Assembly: GCF_002858935.1 (NCBI RefSeq)
Contig: NZ_PJRT01000029.1
Span: forward strand, 124,001 to 188,000
From: Pantoea endophytica
Lineage (GTDB): Bacteria > Pseudomonadota > Gammaproteobacteria > Enterobacterales > Enterobacteriaceae
Reading direction: 5' to 3'
DNA length: 64,000 nt
Part shown: positions 57,362-64,000 of the stretch, one piece after another
Layout of the letters: the number at the start of each line of letters is the position of its first letter
Numbering within the stretch: the stretch's first letter is position 1
Made by a program: the position numbers and the translations under genes
Notes under the pieces: model-generated
What the model saw: only the letters and a program-made list of their open reading frames with translations
The model's database searches: none
Told to the model about the DNA's origin: nothing

Positions 57362-60300
57362 TTAGAACGAATAGTTTATGCCACTGCTGATGAGAGAATC
57401 GGTGCGGAACTTGCCACCAACGCTATGCTTCGCGCCAATATTCGCTGACCAGTTGTCGCTGATTTTCCCTTCTAAACCCAGATGAACCCGATAACGATCG
57501 TCGTCCAGCGCGCCATAAATGCGTCGGCTGTGGCGATCCTCAAGGGTTAGTGAAGAGCCAGAACGGCCCGGTGAAAATTGTTTTTCAACGGTGGCGCTGA
57601 ATCGCACGCGTGGCAGCAGCGTACCGAGCCCCTGCTTGCTGACTTCAATACCCGGCGCGAGTCCCCACGGCATGGCTGAACTCAGGGCAATGCTGGCCTC
57701 TCTGCTTTCCAGCGTGTAACCCGGTAAATAGCCTGCGCTGGCTTTCAGGTAAGGCGATAGCGTGAAAGACGCATCCAGCAGAGGGTAGGATTTACCCCAT
57801 TTTGCACTGCCTGCCAGCATATGGCTGGTTTTTGAGGTGCTTTTTACTCCCAATACCGGGTCAAGGTGAATGTCCTGACGCAGATGCAGGTAGCTGGCAG
57901 CAAGATCCATAAACCATCCTTCATCGCTCATTCCGCTTGCATACAGGCCCAGAGTGCTCAGTTTATGGCTAATGCTGGCTTCGTCCCCGGCATTTCCCTG
58001 GCTGTAACTGGCGGTCACGCCATAAAGCCAGGCATCCGCTTGCGCATCGGCGCCGATCTCTAGCCTGCTGTCTTTTAACGTTACGCTATCCATTCTGCCG
58101 CGATTTTGGCTGAGGCTGGCCCATGCGCCGCTATTTTCATGGTTACCGCGCAGGAGCTGAGCGCGATCGGTCAGCATATTGCTGATTTCACTGAACAGGT
58201 AGTGGCGCGAAGCGAGCAGGGCGCGAGTACTCTGCACCAGCGGCTGATTATCAATGATCTCAAACCAGTCTTCTGCAGTACCCGGATTTGGCGTGATCCC
58301 GGGCTCAGGTTTCACTTCAGGCTCAGGCTTAACTTCCGGTTCAGGCTTAACTTCCGGTTCAGGCGTAATGTCGGGTTCGGGATGAGTCTCCGGATCGGGG
58401 TCAATTATCGGATCGGGTGGTAACACCGGATCCGGCGTTTTGGCAATGATCCATTTCACGCGACCATTCTCTTCCACAACCTGATAATCAGCGGTATAGA
58501 GCGAGAACCCGCGTTTGACCGGAGGTAGCGTGAAATAGTCGTGCGCGGTTCCGGCGGGCGCGTTCACCAGCACGATCTCTTTCGCGATGCGGTTGGGGAA
58601 GGTTTCACCCAGCATAAAGCCAAGATCGAGGGTGTTGCTGCCGCCCTGCACGCTGGACCCAATGTATAAACTGTCGCTGATGGCGGACTGTGGCGCGATG
58701 CCGAAACCAAGCTGCAGATGATTTGCCGTCAGATGTTCCACAGAGAGCAGCTTCGGCGTCCAGGCCATTTCATCTGCAGCAAGAAGCGAGATGATACCGC
58801 CTTTACCTGCATCCATCCGATGCAAGCGGCTGTTACCATTCATGTTCCAGAATGTCTCACTGCTCAGGGTGACTCGCGCTGAGTGACTGTCGTTGATGTG
58901 GCCGTGGTAATCGACTTTGCCAAGATGGAGCATGGCGTTATCGCCCAGCGTGATATTGCCCTCGACCGAGCTGGCGGGAAGGAAACGTAACTCTTCCGCG
59001 TTTCGCTGTGCAACTTTGCAGCTGCCCTTAGTGCTTTGCACCGGCGAGGTGCAGCGTAAAATTTGCTGCTCATCAGCAGCGTCGGGATGGTAGCCAAGGA
59101 TAACTTGGCTGTTGTCGCCCGCCTGGATATCGGCTTTAACCTGCGCGTATTCACCGACCTGTAAACGTGCATTGTCATTGACTACAATGTTATTGGCGGT
59201 GTAAGAGGAAGTGTACCAATCGTTGTCAATGATCAGGCCGCCGGCATGAGGAACGGGTTGCCCGGACAGCAGAAGAGTCCCCTTATTGACGTTGATATTT
59301 CCATTTAAATGGATATTACCGCTCAGTGCGAAATGTGTATTTCCACTCTCCGGAGATAAATTCACATCTAATGCACCGTTAGTTTTATCCGACGAGCGCG
59401 TGCCAATGTCTCCGCGGAAAACTAAATCATTTAACTGCGATAGGCGATAATCGACTGCTTGAACCAGATCATATCCCAGATACTTCCAGTCTTCATTGTC
59501 CTGCTGATTTGTGGGGAAGTACCAATACTTCTCTTTTTTTAATTGAAAATACTCTTTACGTTGCGTTCTCGAATTATAATATTCATAAATATCACCAATA
59601 TTACCAATGTCGACACTGCTCCAGGTGTTAATGTTGATATCGCTACGTGAGTACCCTGTAAGCGTTAGACTGGCCGAGGTTAACTCACTCTGATTGATCA
59701 CTGCCGCACCGCTATCCGTGTGATTAATCTTTCGCATTATGAGATTATTACCATTAAGATCCAATGTCCCCCCACGATAACCAAAATAAATGTTATCAGG
59801 ATTAACCTGGTCTTCGCTCGCTAAAATAACGGTAGGCCGACCGCTCGCTAAATACAGTCGAGAAAATGCCTGACGATTTCCTTGCGCATCTTTTTGTTGA
59901 TCCAGAATAACGGTGCCATCGCCGATATTCAGTCCGCCTTCATTGACACCTGTAGCATTAATATGTAAGACGCCACCGCCAATTTTGTGTAAATCATCAT
60001 CTTTGAGTCCATTCACTTGCCAGATGACTTTTTTCCCTTCATCGATTTCAACGCCGCCGCCCACCCAGGTTGCGCCCACATTCTCTGCAGATTTCAGGGT
60101 GTAGTTATTAGAAAACTGTAGTTTGCCTGCTCCCAGATTAACGGCCTCATTAAGAATAATGTCTCCGCCCGCGCCGTTAAAGCGAATATCTTTGGTTGCA
60201 TCAAGTTCAATAAGGCTGGCTTTGCCTGGCGCCAAATGACGATATGTGTTGTCTAAACCTTGCCAACCCCAGTTTTTACTACCCTGGACCAGCTTATCTG

Positions 60301-61192
60301 CATTCCAGTAAATTGGGCCATTATTCGCAAAATCAGTGACATCGGGAGAGATATTGTTGGCAATAATCCCATTAAAATATTCTTCATTAAAACGTGTTGA
60401 GATAACTTTGCGACCATAAGGCGTTGCGCTACCATAACCACCATAATGTACACCAGCGAGTTTCCATTTTTTATCAACATTGTCGTAGACGAAAATAGGG
60501 CTGCCACTGTCACCGCCGCCGGTTGATATTGATAAAGCGGATGAATATTGATGGCCAGGTTCATATTGAATCCAATAGAAATCGTCATTTTTTTCTTTGT
60601 TGAAGGTAATGGTGTCAATATTAATTGTTCCACCCGCTAACCATTTATAGGCACTGGCCAGGAACTCTTTCTCAGTGAGGTCATTTGTGACCTGTGTCAT
60701 TTCACCAGCACCCGCGCGCACATAAGCAATATACCGAGAGCCATGTCCTTTCTGAAGCTCATTACGTTCTACATAATCTATTGGCGCTACTTCGGTTACA
60801 ACTTTGTTTAACCGTGGCAGAATATTATCCTGAACGGCGGATTGATTGCGGTTAATAAAAAGATAACGGGTGGAATAAGCAGAAGGACCGCCAAAATAAA
60901 CGCTACCCAAAGCGGTTACGTGCCGTGTGGTGGTTACATAGGATGGATTAATTAATGTGGCAAACCCGCGACGAGATACACTGCTAAGGTCGGGCATGGC
61001 AAAATCAAGATAATCACTCAGCTCGCCATCTTTCTTAAAAATGGGAATATTGCTTAAGCCGACACGATATTTACCCATATTCTCGGCAAAATCACGGTAT
61101 TCTTGCACGTTAATGTCATGACGCATTACGCCCGCATAGCCAGAAAATGAGATGAGTATGATGCCATAGCCCAAGGCAGTTATTTTTTTCAC
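57362..61192 (-). CDS. Serine-protease autotransporter (peptidase S6 type)
   Basis: 1276-residue type Va autotransporter. A normal 20-residue signal (MKKITALGYGIILISFSGYA) leads the S6 protease domain with triad His91 (TTTRHV), Asp122 (DNILPRLNKVVTEVAP) and Ser229 (GGGDSGSP). A long beta-helix passenger follows, with a cysteine pair in RCTSPVQSTKGSC like that of IgA-protease passengers. Next come a Pro-Glu-Lys repeat linker (about 917-975, PEPEVK three times) and a C-terminal barrel (about 1015-1276) ending in YSF. It lacks the extended signal and the double-Asn linker of classic SPATE toxins. It is inserted between yejK and rplY, which I recall as adjacent in E. coli; the 59.3-61.2 kb part is AT-rich relative to its neighbours, suggesting transfer. 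Substrate unknown. Confidence 0.92.
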   Translation of the reverse strand: MKKITALGYGIILISFSGYAGVMRHDINVQEYRDFAENMGKYRVGLSNIPIFKKDGELSDYLDFAMPDLSSVSRRGFATLINPSYVTTTRHVTALGSVYFGGPSAYSTRYLFINRNQSAVQDNILPRLNKVVTEVAPIDYVERNELQKGHGSRYIAYVRAGAGEMTQVTNDLTEKEFLASAYKWLAGGTINIDTITFNKEKNDDFYWIQYEPGHQYSSALSISTGGGDSGSPIFVYDNVDKKWKLAGVHYGGYGSATPYGRKVISTRFNEEYFNGIIANNISPDVTDFANNGPIYWNADKLVQGSKNWGWQGLDNTYRHLAPGKASLIELDATKDIRFNGAGGDIILNEAVNLGAGKLQFSNNYTLKSAENVGATWVGGGVEIDEGKKVIWQVNGLKDDDLHKIGGGVLHINATGVNEGGLNIGDGTVILDQQKDAQGNRQAFSRLYLASGRPTVILASEDQVNPDNIYFGYRGGTLDLNGNNLIMRKINHTDSGAAVINQSELTSASLTLTGYSRSDININTWSSVDIGNIGDIYEYYNSRTQRKEYFQLKKEKYWYFPTNQQDNEDWKYLGYDLVQAVDYRLSQLNDLVFRGDIGTRSSDKTNGALDVNLSPESGNTHFALSGNIHLNGNINVNKGTLLLSGQPVPHAGGLIIDNDWYTSSYTANNIVVNDNARLQVGEYAQVKADIQAGDNSQVILGYHPDAADEQQILRCTSPVQSTKGSCKVAQRNAEELRFLPASSVEGNITLGDNAMLHLGKVDYHGHINDSHSARVTLSSETFWNMNGNSRLHRMDAGKGGIISLLAADEMAWTPKLLSVEHLTANHLQLGFGIAPQSAISDSLYIGSSVQGGSNTLDLGFMLGETFPNRIAKEIVLVNAPAGTAHDYFTLPPVKRGFSLYTADYQVVEENGRVKWIIAKTPDPVLPPDPIIDPDPETHPEPDITPEPEVKPEPEVKPEPEVKPEPGITPNPGTAEDWFEIIDNQPLVQSTRALLASRHYLFSEISNMLTDRAQLLRGNHENSGAWASLSQNRGRMDSVTLKDSRLEIGADAQADAWLYGVTASYSQGNAGDEASISHKLSTLGLYASGMSDEGWFMDLAASYLHLRQDIHLDPVLGVKSTSKTSHMLAGSAKWGKSYPLLDASFTLSPYLKASAGYLPGYTLESREASIALSSAMPWGLAPGIEVSKQGLGTLLPRVRFSATVEKQFSPGRSGSSLTLEDRHSRRIYGALDDDRYRVHLGLEGKISDNWSANIGAKHSVGGKFRTDSLISSGINYSF

Positions 61193-61351
61193 TTGAAGTC
61201 CTTGCAGACAAATTCTGGAGAAATGTTAAAACGGCATTCTCCATGGTTTGTGAAAGCTTCATGGTAAAGAACAGTCTCAAATAAACGAAGGCAGAGAGAA
61301 ATGAAAGACAGGGGTTTTTAGGAAGGGAAGATGTCGGGTTATTTTTTATAC

Positions 61352-61387
61352 CTAAAATAAAAGGGCCGGTTTCGCAACCGGCCCTTC
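61352..61387 (-). terminator. Rho-independent terminator of rplY
   Basis: Perfect 11-bp stem (61361-61371 with 61376-61386), with TTATTTTAGG following on the minus strand, 22 nt beyond the rplY stop. It separates rplY from the autotransporter gene downstream. Confidence 0.9.
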
Positions 61388-61408
61388 TACCTTCAACTCA
61401 TTCAGCGA

Positions 61409-61693
61409 TTAAGCGCGAACGAAGTCGATGTGGAACAGTTTTGGCTTGAACGGATGACGCTGTACCGCCTGAGCTTTAACTTTAACTTCTTTGCCATCAA
61501 CCGCGATGGTCAGCACTTCGCTGTAGAACTCAGGTTTAACCTGTACGTTCATCACTGCATCATGGTCGAGTTCGATAGCAATTGGTGCTTCATTTCCGCC
61601 ATAGATGATGGCCGGGAATTTGTTTGCTACACGCAGGCGGCGGCTCGCACCCTTACCCTGGTCTTTACGTACTTCAGCGTTAATAGTGAACAT
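61409..61693 (-). CDS. rplY: 50S ribosomal protein L25
   Basis: 5S rRNA-binding protein L25, short (94-residue) enterobacterial form. It begins [21 protein letters not shown] and ends [17 protein letters not shown], with few differences from E. coli. ATG 61693 matches the E. coli start; five more in-frame codons upstream (to 61708) are not needed. A consensus-like promoter lies about 90 nt upstream and a terminator follows, so it is a single-gene unit. Confidence 0.97.
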   Translation of the reverse strand: MFTINAEVRKDQGKGASRRLRVANKFPAIIYGGNEAPIAIELDHDAVMNVQVKPEFYSEVLTIAVDGKEVKVKAQAVQRHPFKPKLFHIDFVRA

Positions 61694-61781
61694 TTGATGT
61701 CTCTTCAATAGTTCCTGCTACAGGCGACCCAGCAACAGGACGGTTATTCAAACTGCTTTTACGGATGCAAAAGCGGGCGGC

Positions 61782-61811
61782 ATTATAGCCCCAATGATGC
61801 TGCAGGGGCAA
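61782..61811 (-). promoter_or_regulatory. Candidate rplY promoter
   Basis: Minus strand: TTGCCC (61806-61811) and a perfect TATAAT (61782-61787) with an 18-nt spacer, in the 131-nt gap between radD and rplY. Predicted leader of about 80 nt. Confidence 0.6.
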
Positions 61812-61824
61812 ATGATTCCGCCGC

Positions 61825-63579
61825 TTAACGCAGCTCATTGGCACGGCGATAACGGCCCTGATAATCAAACATTTTTTCGCGAATCTGCCAGAAATGGCCT
61901 TTTGCGCGTGCCACCACAAAGTCCGGATGACGCAATAAAGGCTGTAAGGCGATGACATCCGCTGCGGTTTGCCAGCCAAGTTCCACGCCCGGCGCGCGCT
62001 GATGCGGGCGCATAAACAGCTGCTCAAAGGCTTTACGTTGTGCCGGCGTTTGCAGGCGAAAACGCTCGCTGACGCTGGTGCCGTCTTCATCGAAATAGGT
62101 GGCTTTCAGCCATTCGCCTTTATCATCGCGTCCTTGCTCCAGCGTCATGCCGGCGCAGCGCAACACGCGCGCATCTTTCAGTTTCAGCGCCGCTTTCAGC
62201 ATGTCATCCGGGTCGACCAGAATTTTGTCGCATTGATGGCAGCGCCGCGCGGCGATGTCATTCTCGGCGCCGCAATCCGGGCAGCTTTTGAAGCGAAAGC
62301 GATAATCACACTGTTCGCGCTCGCCTTCATCATCTTCCAGTACGCCCTGACAGCGGCGGCCAAAATGCTCGATAATGTGTCCATCTTCGGTGGTTTTGCC
62401 CCAAAAGGTATTGGCGAAACCGCAGGCGGGACAAAACACCTGCACCGGCTGATTGTCGCTGGCCCCTTTCGGCGCGCCGACTTCGGGGGTGAAAAGATCG
62501 TGTGGATTACCGGCGTAATCCAGCACCAGACAATCGGTTTTGCCGGGTGACAAGCGTAAACCGCGACCGACGATCTGCTGGTAGAGGCTAACGGATTCGG
62601 TAGGGCGCAAAATGGCGATCAAATCCACGTGGGGCGCGTCAAAGCCAGTGGTCAGAACGGCAACGTTGACCAGAAACTTCAGCTGCTGCGCTTTAAATGC
62701 ACCAATCAAGCGGTCACGATCCTTTACTGCTGTTTCCGCCGAGACCAGCGCGCTGTTTTCAGGCAGCAGCGTGAGGATTTCACGGGCATGTTCCACGGTG
62801 GAGGCAAACACCATCACGCCACGGCGATCTTCAGCAAACTCAATAATCTGGCGAATAATATGCGGCGTTACGCGATGCTGTTGTTTCAGCTCGCGGTTGA
62901 GATCGGCTTCGCTAAACAGGCCATTATTTTGCGGGATCAGGCGGCTGAAATCGTACTGTACCACCGGCATATCTAAGCGCTCCGGCGGCACCAGAAAGCC
63001 ATGTTTGATCATATAGCGCAGCGGCAGCTCATAAATGCAATCGCGGAACAGTGCTTTCTCATCGCCGCGCACCATGCCGTGATAGTGGAATTGGTAGATC
63101 CAGCCTTTGCCGAGACGGAAGGGCGTGGCGGTCAAACCCAACAGGCGCAACTGCGGATTGTGCTGCCGCAGGTGGGCGAACAGCAGCTGATACTGGCTCT
63201 CTTCGTTATCACTGATGCGGTGACACTCATCAACGATCACCAGTGAAAAGGCGCTATCGAAGCGGTTGAGATTGCGCGCCACCGACTGCACGCTGCCAAA
63301 CACCACTTTGCTTTCGCTCTGCTTGCGCTGCAAACCCGCGGCGAAGATGTCTGCTTCAAGTCCATAAGCCTGATATTTGCTGTGATTCTGCTCCACCAGC
63401 TCTTTGACGTGGGCCAGCACCAATACCCGTCCACGCGCTAGCCGCGCCAGTTCAGCAATCACCAGACTCTTACCCGCGCCGGTCGGCAGCACAATCACCG
63501 CAGGCGTGGTATGGCGACGAAAGTGGTTGAGGGTGGCGTCAACCGCCTCTTGTTGGTATGGGCGCAGGGAGAATGACAT
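61825..63579 (-). CDS. radD: DNA repair helicase-like ATPase RadD (YejH)
   Basis: Superfamily 2 ATPase that in E. coli stimulates RecA-mediated recombination and aids double-strand-break repair (584 residues, 586 in E. coli). Visible motifs: Q-type LRPYQQEAV, Walker [14 protein letters not shown]-type VDECH, motif [11 protein letters not shown], and motif [10 protein letters not shown]. Zinc-binding pairs [16 protein letters not shown] and CHQC lie in the C-terminal third. I chose ATG 63579 ([16 protein letters not shown]); the 62-codon upstream extension overlaps the rsuA promoter and start. Divergent from rsuA. Confidence 0.95.
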   Translation of the reverse strand: MSFSLRPYQQEAVDATLNHFRRHTTPAVIVLPTGAGKSLVIAELARLARGRVLVLAHVKELVEQNHSKYQAYGLEADIFAAGLQRKQSESKVVFGSVQSVARNLNRFDSAFSLVIVDECHRISDNEESQYQLLFAHLRQHNPQLRLLGLTATPFRLGKGWIYQFHYHGMVRGDEKALFRDCIYELPLRYMIKHGFLVPPERLDMPVVQYDFSRLIPQNNGLFSEADLNRELKQQHRVTPHIIRQIIEFAEDRRGVMVFASTVEHAREILTLLPENSALVSAETAVKDRDRLIGAFKAQQLKFLVNVAVLTTGFDAPHVDLIAILRPTESVSLYQQIVGRGLRLSPGKTDCLVLDYAGNPHDLFTPEVGAPKGASDNQPVQVFCPACGFANTFWGKTTEDGHIIEHFGRRCQGVLEDDEGEREQCDYRFRFKSCPDCGAENDIAARRCHQCDKILVDPDDMLKAALKLKDARVLRCAGMTLEQGRDDKGEWLKATYFDEDGTSVSERFRLQTPAQRKAFEQLFMRPHQRAPGVELGWQTAADVIALQPLLRHPDFVVARAKGHFWQIREKMFDYQGRYRRANELR

Positions 63580-63745
63580 CGGGGCAAACTTTTTTCTGGA
63601 ACGGACGCGCATTATGCCATGAAAGCCAGTTAAACGCAGGTTCACTACTGTTAGCACTCTAAGGATCAAGCTATACTGCCCACACTTTCTTAACGGACAA
63701 AAACACCGTTTCAGTTTCCCCCGCAGTAACAGGCAAAGCGAATTC

Positions 63746-64000
63746 ATGCGACTCGAAAAATTCATATCTCAGCAACTGGAAGTTAGCCGTGCTATCGCCG
63801 GACGCGAAATCCGCGCCAAAAAAGTCACCATTAACGGCGAAGTTGTGCGCGATGCGGCATACAAAGTACAGCCAGACGATGAAGTCGAATACGACGGCAA
63901 TCCGCTGGTGGTGCAGCAAGGACCGCGCTATTTCATGCTGAACAAGCCGCAGGGTTACGTCTGCTCAACCGACGATCCCGATCATCCCACCGTGCTGTTC
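63746..64000 (+). CDS. rsuA: 16S rRNA pseudouridine(516) synthase RsuA, 5' part
   Basis: First 85 codons of the enzyme that makes pseudouridine 516 in 16S rRNA; the rest lies beyond the window. The S4-like RNA-binding domain is complete ([22 protein letters not shown], about 1-60), followed by the start of the catalytic domain [24 protein letters not shown]. The catalytic Asp lies past the window end. Divergent from radD with a 166-nt promoter gap, as in E. coli. Confidence 0.95.
   Translation, partial: MRLEKFISQQLEVSRAIAGREIRAKKVTINGEVVRDAAYKVQPDDEVEYDGNPLVVQQGPRYFMLNKPQGYVCSTDDPDHPTVLF

Noticed and set aside
57362..61192. Naming the autotransporter as a known SPATE (for example EspP, Pet, Pic)
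   Set aside because: The extended signal peptide and the conserved double-Asn linker of SPATEs are missing; only the S6 protease class is supported.

Overview
The window comes from a gammaproteobacterium of the order Enterobacterales, most likely a Pantoea/Erwinia-type organism. Nearly every core gene aligns almost residue for residue with its Escherichia coli counterpart (lrhA, the 13-gene nuo operon with fused nuoCD, nrdAB-yfaE, ubiG, gyrA, rcsCBD, micF/ompC, apbE, alkB, yojI, tRNA-Pro(GGG), yejM-yejL/yejK, rplY, radD, rsuA). The gene order, however, lacks several E. coli neighbours (ada next to alkB, yfaL between nrdA and ubiG) and carries different accessory genes. The genus is an inference; no rRNA is present to fix it.

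Layout, left to right. (1) 1-17.5 kb: the regulator lrhA and the complete proton-pumping NADH:quinone oxidoreductase (complex I) operon nuoA-N, closed by a strong terminator. (2) 17.6-21.7 kb: elaA, the Tat-exported glucan protein opgD (minus), elaB and the CinA-like yfaY. (3) 21.7-25.6 kb, minus strand: class Ia ribonucleotide reductase nrdA-nrdB with its ferredoxin yfaE, behind a promoter carrying two NrdR boxes and DnaA boxes. (4) 26-43 kb: a roughly 310-bp dispersed repeat (copy 1), ubiG, gyrA and the Rcs phosphorelay genes. Between rcsD and micF, which are neighbours in E. coli, lie an MFS transporter and a three-gene type I secretion cluster (Ig-like substrate, ABC exporter, HlyD-type adaptor). 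(5) 43.3-50.5 kb: the antisense sRNA gene micF, the porin ompC, a TetR/DUF1348 divergent pair with two palindromic operators, two tiny unannotated genes, apbE, alkB, repeat copy 2 and the ABC protein yojI. (6) 50.5-54.1 kb: an EntD-type phosphopantetheinyl transferase, a small unknown gene, an arsRBC operon and tRNA-Pro. (7) 54.1-64 kb: yejM, yejL, yejK, a 1276-residue serine-protease autotransporter inserted between yejK and rplY, then rplY, radD and the start of rsuA (cut by the window edge).

How the genes fit together: most of the window is housekeeping (respiration, dNTP synthesis, ubiquinone, topology, envelope-stress signalling, LPS control). The accessory genes are mainly surface and secretion functions (type I secretion cluster, autotransporter) and resistance or repair (arsRBC, alkB). 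The observations most worth following are the structured 310-bp dispersed repeat with 24-bp inverted arms, the type I secretion cluster with a compact substrate lacking RTX repeats, the insertion that places an MFS gene 20 nt upstream of rcsDB, the autotransporter, and the two small membrane-protein-like genes at 46.0-46.4 kb. No CRISPR array, insertion sequence, transposase or prophage gene was seen.
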